DNA of 6,480 nt from Kiritimatiellia bacterium (lineage in GTDB: Bacteria > Verrucomicrobiota > Kiritimatiellia > RFP12 > UBA1067), in NCBI GenBank assembly GCA_017430155.1, contig JAFRNO010000043.1:1-6480 (forward strand), in the 5' to 3' direction. The translations under genes and the position numbers were made by a program. Of the stretch, positions 1 through 6,207 are shown in pieces. Below the pieces are notes generated by a model, which saw nothing but the letters and a program-made list of their open reading frames with translations, did not search any database and had not been told where the DNA came from. How positions within the stretch are numbered: the first letter of the stretch is position 1; every line of letters starts with the position of its first letter.

Positions 1-190
1 CCCAATCTCTCATAACTGCAAATTCGCAAATCCAGAAATGGCGCAGAGCTTTCCGCTTTTGCTCTCCACAAAAATTCCGCTTTTGAAATCCACGCGACAA
101 TCCTGACAAATCTTGTTGCGGTGCGAAGGAATTTGTGATAGATTCATTGTGCAACGGAGAAAACGATGGTGCACGGAAGGTCGTGGTGAC
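1..190. other. AT-richer upstream region, no gene seen
   Basis: This stretch before the first protease is visibly richer in A and T than the genes that follow. I see no convincing coding frame in it. It should hold the promoter of the first protease gene. The best hexamer pair I can find is TTGCGG at 116-121 and TAGATT at 139-144 with a 17-base spacer, which is a weak match to a sigma-70 promoter and not a firm call. A purine run, GGAAGG at 175-180, lies 10 bases before the chosen ATG and is the likely, slightly distant, ribosome site. Short repeats at 51-85 are listed separately. Confidence 0.5.
51..85. repeat. Short direct repeat TTCCGCTTTTG, two copies
   Basis: The 11-base word TTCCGCTTTTG occurs exactly at 51-61 and again at 75-85, 24 bases apart. 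The first copy lies in the loop of a small possible hairpin (AGAGC at 45-49 with GCTCT at 61-65). The second has weak A/T pairing around it (CAAAA at 69-73 with TTTTG at 81-85). It could be a regulator binding site, the remnant of an intergenic repeat, or chance in AT-rich DNA. The exact repeat is seen; any function is not. Confidence 0.4.
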
Positions 191-2812
191 ATGGAAAAAG
201 ACGTGAAGAGAACATTTGAGCGCGTCCTTTTGCTGGCGGCGCTCGCGTTTTGCGGCGCGGCGTTGGCGGCGACGGTGACGGCCGACCAGGCGAAGACGGC
301 CGTACAGCGGTGGTTGCGCGACGATCCTGCGCTGGGATGTCCGATCCAGGGCGCCGTGGGCGACGTGCGCACCTGTACGCCCACGAACGGCGCGTCCTTC
401 CATGTGGTGAAGCTGGCGGCCGGCGGTTTCGTCGTGACGTCCGCCGATACGCGCCGCGCGCCGGTCGTGGCGTTCTCGTCGGGCGCGGATCTGGTCGAGG
501 ACGACGCCAATCCGCTCTGGGTGCTGTTGAAGAGGGATCTGGCGATCCGGACGCAGGGCGAATCTTCCGGCGGCGGGGCACAGTTGATGGGCGCGGCGCC
601 GTCTGAGGTCGAAGCCGCGAACGAGGCGAAATGGGCGAAGCTGCTGGGTGGCGGCGCGCAGTTGATGTCGATGCAGGGCATCTCGTCCGTGTCCGACGTG
701 CGCGTGGCGCCGCTCGTGCAGTCGAAGTGGAATCAGGAAAATGTCGGTAGCGACTATTGCTACAACTATTACACGCCGAACCACTACGTGTGTGGGTGCG
801 TGGCGACGGCTGGCGCGCAGATCATGCGCTATTTCTGCTTCCCCACGGCCGCGATGTCGCCGTACACGAATGAATACTGCGCCGTCAACGGCACTCCAAC
901 AACCCTCATAACCCAAGGCGGAACCTACGACTGGGGGCAAATGCCATTGGTGCCGGATTCTTCCATGACCGTCGCACAGCGGCAGGCCATCGGCAAGCTG
1001 ACATCCGATGTCGGTATTTGCTGCAACATGGACTACGCGTCTGACGGCAGCTCTTCGGGCGGCTTTATGCTGGCCGATGCCTTCACCAACCATTTTGGCT
1101 ATGCGAGCGCACAGGTTGCTAACTGGAAGACGGATCATAGCCTGTCTGCAGACGTGAAGAAAGCCCTGCTTTCTAACTTTGACGCAGGGTTGCCCGTCGC
1201 CTTGGGGTTGGATGGCCGTGACGGCGGACACGAAATCGTCGGTGACGGCTACGGCTACTCGGACGGGACGCTCTATATCCATTTCAACATGGGATGGGAA
1301 GGATTCGACGACGCCTGGTACGCGCCGCCGGCAATGGGAACCACCCAGTATGACTTCAGCATTGTAGACGGCGTCGTGTACAACGTCTTCACGAACTTGC
1401 CTCTCAATACTGTCATTTGCAGTGGCCGCGTGCTGGACGCCAATGGCGTTCCTGTGGAGAATGCGATCGTTTCATACTACGAACAAGGATCGCTTGGCGG
1501 TGGTTCTGGAATCCAGAGTGCCAATAATACCGGATATGTTTATACAGATCAAAAAGGGATTTATGCACTCATTCTCACACCGGGCTCGTATACGATATCG
1601 GCCTGGGCGGATAATGGGCCATCGGCGTCGGTCGCCGTGACTTTGAGCGCGAATGTGTCGATCGAATATGCCCCTGGAGGTGGTTATTGGACTCTCCCCG
1701 AACCGCAGGTGAACAACGTGTGCGAGAAAGACATCGTGCTGACGGGCCTCGAGAGCGTCGCGGAGCCGCAGTTTACGCCGTCATCGTGCCTCTTCTATCC
1801 GTCTACGAACGTGGTCATCAGCTGCGCGACGGCCGGTGCCACGATTCGCTACACGCTTGACGGGAGCGATCCGATCGAGTCCAGCACGCTCTATACGGGC
1901 GCGATCACGGTCAGCGATAACGTGACGATCAAGGCGCGCGCGTGGAAGAACGGCATGAACCCCAGCGTGATTGTCACGGCTACCTACACCTACGATGCCG
2001 CCCAGGGCGCGCCCAAGGGCGACTACTTCGCCGATCCCATTGCCATCACGGGCGCGAACGGCTCGCAGAGAATAGACGATAATGCGCCCTACACGGTGGA
2101 ACCTGGCGAACCGTGGCATACGTTGAATGGGGGGAGTCACTACAATCAATCCCATACGATTTGGTATGAGTGGACGGCGCCAGGATCGGGAACGATAAAA
2201 TTCACGACTGAGATGCCTCGCTACTATGGAGGTACATTCCTGGCCGTCTATACCGGAAACACCCTTTCATCCCTGCAGCGGCTTGGGTTCTCGACCGACT
2301 GGGATACATCAGATGGTTACAGAACAAGTGTTTCGATTGCGGTGACTCAAGGTAGCACATATCGCATCGTTGGCATGTCATGCGATGAATCTGCTACCGA
2401 TGCGTTTGTCCTTACTTGGTCCGGCGACCTGACGGTTGTTTCCACCGAGACTTCCACTACCGAGGTACCGGTGCCGTACACGTGGCTCGACACCTACTTC
2501 GCCGGGCAGGGGACGTCCGCGCAGGCGTATGAAACGTTGGCGAACGCCGATCAGGACGGCGACGGGTTTACGACTTGGCAGGAATACCTGGCCGGAACCG
2601 ACCCGACGAGTGCGGCGAGTTGTCTGCAGGTGTCCATTCGCATGGAGGGAACGACGCCCATCTTGGAGTGGAACGTGACAAACAGCAACGTCCAGGCGCT
2701 TGGTTATCGGTATGTGCCCAAGGGCAAGGTCAACTTGACGGACTCCGGCGCCTGGCAGCCCTCCGCGGCGAACCACCGGTTCTTCAAGCTCTTCATCGAG
2801 CCGGCTCAGTAA
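191..2812 (+). CDS. Secreted multidomain C10 family (streptopain-like) cysteine protease, copy A
   Basis: An exported protease of the papain-like C10 family (SpeB/streptopain, Prevotella interpain, Bacteroides Bfp). Residues 1-26 are a signal peptide ending ALA before ATVTA. Residues 27 to about 165 resemble the streptopain propeptide, including GGFVVTSADTRRAPVVAFS, and would keep the enzyme inactive. The catalytic domain (about 170-400) has Gln182 as probable oxyanion-hole residue, nucleophile Cys203 in CGCVATAGAQIMRYF, His347 in GGHEIVGDGYG and the family's HFNMGWEG motif. Next come a carboxypeptidase-regulatory-like beta domain (about 407-490), a chitobiase-C-terminal-like domain (about 525-603, IRYTLDGSDP), an extra beta-sandwich (604-752), and a tail with a full EF-hand-type loop (787-798, DQDGDGFTTWQE) ending RFFKLFIEPAQ. 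The ATG at 191 was chosen because it gives a proper signal peptide; GTG at 203 is an alternative, and extension to TTG at 113 adds non-signal-like residues. Catalytic assignment is firm; substrate and final location are unknown. Confidence 0.93.
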   Translation: MEKDVKRTFERVLLLAALAFCGAALAATVTADQAKTAVQRWLRDDPALGCPIQGAVGDVRTCTPTNGASFHVVKLAAGGFVVTSADTRRAPVVAFSSGADLVEDDANPLWVLLKRDLAIRTQGESSGGGAQLMGAAPSEVEAANEAKWAKLLGGGAQLMSMQGISSVSDVRVAPLVQSKWNQENVGSDYCYNYYTPNHYVCGCVATAGAQIMRYFCFPTAAMSPYTNEYCAVNGTPTTLITQGGTYDWGQMPLVPDSSMTVAQRQAIGKLTSDVGICCNMDYASDGSSSGGFMLADAFTNHFGYASAQVANWKTDHSLSADVKKALLSNFDAGLPVALGLDGRDGGHEIVGDGYGYSDGTLYIHFNMGWEGFDDAWYAPPAMGTTQYDFSIVDGVVYNVFTNLPLNTVICSGRVLDANGVPVENAIVSYYEQGSLGGGSGIQSANNTGYVYTDQKGIYALILTPGSYTISAWADNGPSASVAVTLSANVSIEYAPGGGYWTLPEPQVNNVCEKDIVLTGLESVAEPQFTPSSCLFYPSTNVVISCATAGATIRYTLDGSDPIESSTLYTGAITVSDNVTIKARAWKNGMNPSVIVTATYTYDAAQGAPKGDYFADPIAITGANGSQRIDDNAPYTVEPGEPWHTLNGGSHYNQSHTIWYEWTAPGSGTIKFTTEMPRYYGGTFLAVYTGNTLSSLQRLGFSTDWDTSDGYRTSVSIAVTQGSTYRIVGMSCDESATDAFVLTWSGDLTVVSTETSTTEVPVPYTWLDTYFAGQGTSAQAYETLANADQDGDGFTTWQEYLAGTDPTSAASCLQVSIRMEGTTPILEWNVTNSNVQALGYRYVPKGKVNLTDSGAWQPSAANHRFFKLFIEPAQ
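253..2812 (+). repeat. Tandem gene duplication, unit A (partner 2944-5065)
   Basis: The region from the C-terminal end of the signal peptide to the stop codon is homologous to 2944-5065. The DNA match starts around CGGCGCGG at 253 (2944 in unit B). The upstream signal-peptide h-region, the 5' regions and the sequence after the stop codons do not match. Between residues 27-180 of copy A and 21-174 of copy B I count 9 differences in 154 positions with no gap. In the final 121 residues I count 12 differences. The only large length difference is the module at 2000-2446. Confidence 0.9.
2000..2446 (+). other. Extra beta-sandwich module present only in protease copy A
   Basis: This in-frame block of 149 codons (residues 604-752 of copy A) separates the chitobiase-like domain from the EF-hand tail. 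In copy B the matching place holds a single serine codon (4697-4699), with TYTYDA before it and ETSTTEVPVPYTWLD after it in both proteins. The block has the look of a carbohydrate- or surface-binding beta-sandwich: start GDYFADPIAITG, middle HTIWYEWTAPGSGTIKFTT, then GTFLAVYTGNTLSSLQRLGF and SVSIAVTQGSTYRIVG. This layout resembles pre-peptidase-C-terminal-like repeats common in secreted proteins of planctomycete/verrucomicrobial bacteria. Its binding role is inferred from that resemblance only. Confidence 0.75.
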
Positions 2813-2899
2813 GTAATCCACTGTGACCTCCGCTGGAACGGCGTTGCTCGGCGTGTTTTTCAACCTTCTGAACATCGAAACGACAACGGAGGAATTGCC
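2813..2899 (+). other. Intergenic gap between the two protease genes
   Basis: These 87 bases separate the stop of copy A from the start of copy B. There is a T run at 2859-2864, but I could not pair the sequence before it into a terminator hairpin, and no clear promoter is visible. Read-through transcription of both proteases is therefore plausible. The gap has no resemblance to the region upstream of copy A. Confidence 0.4.
2888..2893 (+). promoter_or_regulatory. Ribosome binding site deciding the GTG start of copy B
   Basis: GGAGGA lies six bases before GTG at 2900. The near-perfect Shine-Dalgarno match and spacing, together with the good signal peptide that follows, fix this non-ATG start. 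It is much stronger than the site before copy A, so copy B may be translated more efficiently. Confidence 0.8.
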
Positions 2900-5065
2900 G
2901 TGAGATTCAGGATTGCGTTTTGTGTTTCGCTAGGAGCGTGCGTCGGCGCGGTGTCTGCGGCGACGGTGACGGCCGACCAGGCGAAGACGGCCGTGCAGCG
3001 GTGGCTGCGTGACGACCCCGCGCTGGGGTGTCCGGTCCAGGGCGCCGTGAGCGAAGTGCGCACCTGCACGCCCATGAACGGCGCGTCCTTCCACGTGGTG
3101 AAGCTGGCGGCGGGCGGTTTCGTCGTGACGTCCGCCGACACACGCCGCGCGCCGGTCGTGGCGTTCTCGTCGGGCGCGGACTTGGTCGAGGACGACGCCA
3201 ATCCGCTCTGGGTGCTGCTGAAGAGGGATCTGGCGATCCGGACGCAGGGTGAATTTTCCGGCGGCGGGGCGCGGTTGATGGGCGCGGCGCCGTCGGAGGT
3301 CGAAGCCGCGAACGAGGCGAAGTGGGCGAAGCTGCTGGGCGGCGGTGCGCAGTTGATGTCGGCGCAGGGCATTGCGTCCGTATCCGACGTGCGCGTGGCG
3401 CCGCTTCTGCAGTCCAAGTGGGGACAGGACACGGTCGGCAACGGAAACTGCTTCAACTACTACACGCCCAGCAACTACGTGTGCGGGTGCGTGGCGACGG
3501 CCGGCGCGCAGATCATGCGCTACTTCTGCTATCCCACGGCCGCGATGCCGCAGTACACGAATCCGAACTGCGCTGTCGACGGTACTTTAACAACCCTCAC
3601 GACTCAAGGCGGAACCTACGACTGGGGACAGATGCCATTGGTGCCGGTTTCTTCCATGATCGACGTGCAGCGGCAGGCCATTGGCAAGCTCACCTCGGAT
3701 TTGGGCATTTGCTGTTGCATGTCATATAGACCGGCTGTGTCTGGCGGTAGCGGAGCGGGCGTCTACATGCTGGCCCATGCGCTGACAACGTATTTTGGAT
3801 ATGCGAGCGCGCAGATTGCGCAGTGGGGACAACTTGTGGACAAGAGCGGATCGGAAGACGTACGGAATGCCTTGCTCTCCAACTTCGACGCCGGGTTTCC
3901 TGTTGCTTTGAGTCTCTACGGGGTGAGTGGCGGACATGCAGTTGTCGGTGACGGATATGGTTACTCGGACGGAACACTTTACATCCATTTTAACATGGGG
4001 TGGGAAGGGCTGGATGACGCCTGGTACACTCCACCTGCCATGTCGACCACCCAAATTGACTTCAGCATTCTCAATGGTGTTGTTTACAATATTTTCCCGA
4101 AGTGGCCGGCCAATATGGTCATCTATAGCGGTCGCGTCCTTGATGCGAACGGCGTGCCGGTGGAAGGCGCGACGGTTGCTTTTTCGGAAAATCATAGTCC
4201 CATGTCGGGAATTGAAGGTGCCGGTTTGGTCGGTTATGTGCCGACAAACGCGAAGGGCATTTATTCACTGCCGCTCGTGCCCGGCGATTATTCGCTGACT
4301 GCCTTCTACGGCAACTCTCATGCTGAGTTGAATGTGCAGGTGACGGCCAATGTGGCAACGCCGATCGCGTTGCCGGACGGTTATTCTTATAGCCCCGCGC
4401 CGAAAGTCAATAATCGTTGCGGCGTGGATTTCGTTCTGTCCGATGTCGCGAGCGTCGCGACGCCGCAGTTCACGCCGCCATCCTGCCTCTTCTACCCGTC
4501 CACGAACGTGATCATCAGCTGCGCGACGGATGGCGCGACGATCCGCTACACGATTGACGGGAACGATCCCACCGAGTCGAGCGCAATCTACACGGACCCG
4601 ATCCTGGTCAATGACGACGCGACGATCAAGGCGCGCGCGTGGAAGAACGGTATGAACCCCAGCGTGATTGTCACAGCCACCTACACCTACGACGCGTCCG
4701 AGACCTCCACGACGGAGGTGCCGGTGCCGTATACCTGGCTGGATGGCTACTTTGCCGGGCAGGGGACGAGCGCGCAGGCGTATGAAGCGTTGGCGAACGC
4801 CGATCAGGACAATGACGGCTTCACGACTTGGCAGGAGTATCTGGCGGGAACCGACCCGACGAGTGCGGCGAGTTGCCTGCAGGTGTCCATTCGCATGGTG
4901 GAATCGACGCCCACCCTGGAGTGGAACGTGACAAACAACAACGTCCAGGCACTCGGTTACCGGTATGTGCCCAAGGGCAAGGCCAACTTAACAGACTCTG
5001 GCGCCTGGCAGCCCTTCGCGGCGAACCATCGCTTCTTCAAGGTGTTCATCGAGCCGGTGCAGTAG
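2900..5065 (+). CDS. Secreted multidomain C10 family (streptopain-like) cysteine protease, copy B
   Basis: Paralogue of the preceding gene and also an exported C10 cysteine protease. Residues 1-20 are a signal peptide (MRFRIAFCVSLGACVGAVSA) unrelated to that of copy A. The propeptide (about 21-160) is almost identical to copy A. The catalytic domain shows Gln176, nucleophile Cys197 in CGCVATAGAQIMRYF, His346 in GGHAVVGDGYG and HFNMGWEGLDDAWY. A carboxypeptidase-regulatory-like beta domain follows (around residues 410-490), strongly diverged from copy A, then a chitobiase-C-terminal-like domain ending TYTYDA, and directly the EF-hand-type loop (635-646, DQDNDGFTTWQE) and a tail ending RFFKVFIEPVQ. 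All catalytic residues are intact, so it should be active. The different substrate-side loops around the active site suggest a different specificity from copy A, which is inference. It starts 87 bases after copy A and ends 25 bases before the esterase gene. Confidence 0.93.
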   Translation: MRFRIAFCVSLGACVGAVSAATVTADQAKTAVQRWLRDDPALGCPVQGAVSEVRTCTPMNGASFHVVKLAAGGFVVTSADTRRAPVVAFSSGADLVEDDANPLWVLLKRDLAIRTQGEFSGGGARLMGAAPSEVEAANEAKWAKLLGGGAQLMSAQGIASVSDVRVAPLLQSKWGQDTVGNGNCFNYYTPSNYVCGCVATAGAQIMRYFCYPTAAMPQYTNPNCAVDGTLTTLTTQGGTYDWGQMPLVPVSSMIDVQRQAIGKLTSDLGICCCMSYRPAVSGGSGAGVYMLAHALTTYFGYASAQIAQWGQLVDKSGSEDVRNALLSNFDAGFPVALSLYGVSGGHAVVGDGYGYSDGTLYIHFNMGWEGLDDAWYTPPAMSTTQIDFSILNGVVYNIFPKWPANMVIYSGRVLDANGVPVEGATVAFSENHSPMSGIEGAGLVGYVPTNAKGIYSLPLVPGDYSLTAFYGNSHAELNVQVTANVATPIALPDGYSYSPAPKVNNRCGVDFVLSDVASVATPQFTPPSCLFYPSTNVIISCATDGATIRYTIDGNDPTESSAIYTDPILVNDDATIKARAWKNGMNPSVIVTATYTYDASETSTTEVPVPYTWLDGYFAGQGTSAQAYEALANADQDNDGFTTWQEYLAGTDPTSAASCLQVSIRMVESTPTLEWNVTNNNVQALGYRYVPKGKANLTDSGAWQPFAANHRFFKVFIEPVQ
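2944..5065 (+). repeat. Tandem gene duplication, unit B (partner 253-2812)
   Basis: Second unit of the protease duplication. Divergence from unit A is uneven: very low in the propeptide and C-terminal tail, higher in the catalytic domain, and highest at about 4111-4440 (the beta domain after the protease), where gaps are needed to align. Homology stops at the stop codon: copy A continues GTAATCC and copy B GCGGGGG. Confidence 0.9.
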
Positions 5066-5080
5066 GCGGGGGAACAAGAT

Positions 5081-5084
5081 GGAG
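5081..5084 (+). promoter_or_regulatory. Ribosome binding site for the esterase, favouring the 5091 start
   Basis: GGAG sits six bases before ATG at 5091. An in-frame ATG at 5079 is also possible, preceded by a G run at 5067-5072, and would add MELG to the front. The 5091 start gives the standard short basic n-region (MRH) of a signal peptide, so it is preferred. Both lie so close to the copy B stop that coupled translation is plausible. Confidence 0.55.
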
Positions 5085-5090
5085 CTAGGA

Positions 5091-6200
5091 ATGAGACATG
5101 TGGTGCTATGGGCTGCCGTTGCGGTGGTCTCGTGTGTTGGGTTTTGCAACGGGCGAGACGCCCGTTGTCCCAGTGTGATTGAGTTCTTCGATGCGAACGT
5201 CTACGGACGGTTGCCGCCCAAGCCTGCACGGCTGACATTTGACCTGGTGGAGCGCGGCGCGGCGTTTGGCGGTGCGGCGGAGCGTCGCCAGTACGTCGTG
5301 CGCAGCGGGGACGCGTGCGGCACGCACGCGTTCGACGTGCTCGTGTATCTGCCCAAGGCGACCATGACCGTGCCGGCGTTCGTGTATCCGAACTTCAGCG
5401 GCAACCATTCGCTCGTGGACGATCCGGCCGTGCGCCTTTTCGACGGCTACCCGTATGGCAACAAACGGCGCGAGCGCGGTGCGCGGAAGGACCGGGCGCC
5501 GGTGGAGGAGATTGTCCGGCGCGGGTTCGCGTTCGCGACGTTCTGCTACGGTGCGGTCTATCCCGACTACACGCCTTCCACGCGCGACGCCGCGCCGGAT
5601 TCGGTCTGGCGCATCTTTCCGAAAGAGAGACATCCGCAGGAGATTCTAGCGCATCCCACGTGGTCCTGGGGATCGATGCGCGTACGCGACCTTCTGGAGA
5701 CGCTGCCCGAGATCGACCAGGCGAAGGTGGCGGTCGCGGGACAGAGCCGCATGGGCAAGAACGCCATCGAGACGGGCGTGCACGACACGCGCTTCGCGCT
5801 CGTCTGCGCCAACTGCGGCGGTACGAAGTCGCTCAAGTTCCTCCCGAACCTCCGCTATCCGCATTGGTTTTCGGCGAACCTCAAGAAGTACGTGGCGTGC
5901 AACAAGCTGGGGCAGACGGTGGAGCAGCTGGTCGCGCAGGCGGCGGCGTTCCCCGATCCGCCGTACGACCAGAGCGCGTTCATGGCCTGCATCGCGCCGC
6001 GCGCGCTCGTGGTCTCCGCCGCCACGGAAGACCGTTCGTCCCCGCCGGCGGCGAGCCGGATGTGCCTGGAGGCGGCGGAACCCGCCTTCCGCCGGTACGG
6101 GAAGTCAATCGGCTGGCACCTGAAGAAAGGTCCTCACTCGATCACGCACGAGGACTGGCGCTTCTTCATGGACTACGCGCGCAACACGCTCGGATGGTGA
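5091..6200 (+). CDS. Exported CE15-type glucuronoyl esterase-like alpha/beta hydrolase
   Basis: Predicted extracytoplasmic serine esterase of 369 residues. Family CE15 cleaves ester bonds between lignin and the 4-O-methyl-glucuronic acid side chains of xylan. Supporting motifs are the nucleophile elbow GQSRMGK (Ser219, matching the family G-x-S-R-x-G-K), NLRYPHWFSANLKKYV, the IAPRALVVSAATEDRSSP strand with candidate acid Asp314 (or Glu313), and catalytic His349 in GPHSITHEDWRFFMDYA. The glutamate usual in the family's SGxGG-type motif is absent: the matching stretch reads ANCGGTKS. The N-terminus MRHVVLWAAVAVVSC is a signal peptide; VVSC fits a lipobox, so it may be a lipoprotein anchored at Cys15. 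Residues 20-28 (NGRDARCPS) are encoded by a palindrome listed separately. At about 370 residues it is compact but near complete for bacterial CE15. It follows the proteases in a likely operon. A related acetylxylan or other sugar-acid esterase activity cannot be excluded. Confidence 0.82.
   Translation: MRHVVLWAAVAVVSCVGFCNGRDARCPSVIEFFDANVYGRLPPKPARLTFDLVERGAAFGGAAERRQYVVRSGDACGTHAFDVLVYLPKATMTVPAFVYPNFSGNHSLVDDPAVRLFDGYPYGNKRRERGARKDRAPVEEIVRRGFAFATFCYGAVYPDYTPSTRDAAPDSVWRIFPKERHPQEILAHPTWSWGSMRVRDLLETLPEIDQAKVAVAGQSRMGKNAIETGVHDTRFALVCANCGGTKSLKFLPNLRYPHWFSANLKKYVACNKLGQTVEQLVAQAAAFPDPPYDQSAFMACIAPRALVVSAATEDRSSPPAASRMCLEAAEPAFRRYGKSIGWHLKKGPHSITHEDWRFFMDYARNTLGW
5147..5167. repeat. Perfect 9-bp palindrome inside the esterase gene, possible REP-like element
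   Basis: CAACGGGCG (5147-5155), loop AGA, then its exact reverse complement CGCCCGTTG (5159-5167). It is read in frame as part of NGRDARCPS, right after the esterase signal peptide, where no conserved sequence is expected. From memory, short palindromes encoding GRDARCP on one strand and TGVSPV on the other are scattered in genomes of Verrucomicrobiota, Lentisphaerota and relatives. That makes a dispersed REP- or MITE-like element likely here. Only one copy lies in this window, so dispersal cannot be shown from it. Confidence 0.6.
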
Positions 6201-6207
6201 GGCCGGG

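Noticed and set aside
113..190. Upstream extension of protease copy A to a TTG start (26 extra residues)
   Set aside because: The added residues are charged and cysteine-bearing and would bury the signal peptide; no ribosome site precedes TTG at 113. The ATG at 191 gives a normal export signal.
10..681. Minus-strand frame of 223 codons, with a similar one at 2860-3456
   Set aside because: Both lie antisense to the near-identical propeptide regions and resemble each other only because the sense strands do. They are rich in Ala, Pro, Ser and Thr without recognisable domains and have no credible start signal.
2840..2870. Possible intrinsic terminator between the two proteases, suggested by GGCGTGTTTTT
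   Set aside because: The repeated CGGCGT words before the T run are direct rather than inverted, so no stable stem forms.
2378..2875. Minus-strand frame of 165 codons across the end of copy A, and similar antisense frames at 1781-2155 and 5106-5633
   Set aside because: Arg- and Val-rich translations with no domain, each fully antisense to well-supported genes.
191..5065. The duplicated proteases as a toxin-immunity, phage-defence or CRISPR-type system
   Set aside because: No immunity-like partner, repeat array or mobile-element gene is present; the architecture is that of ordinary secreted hydrolases.
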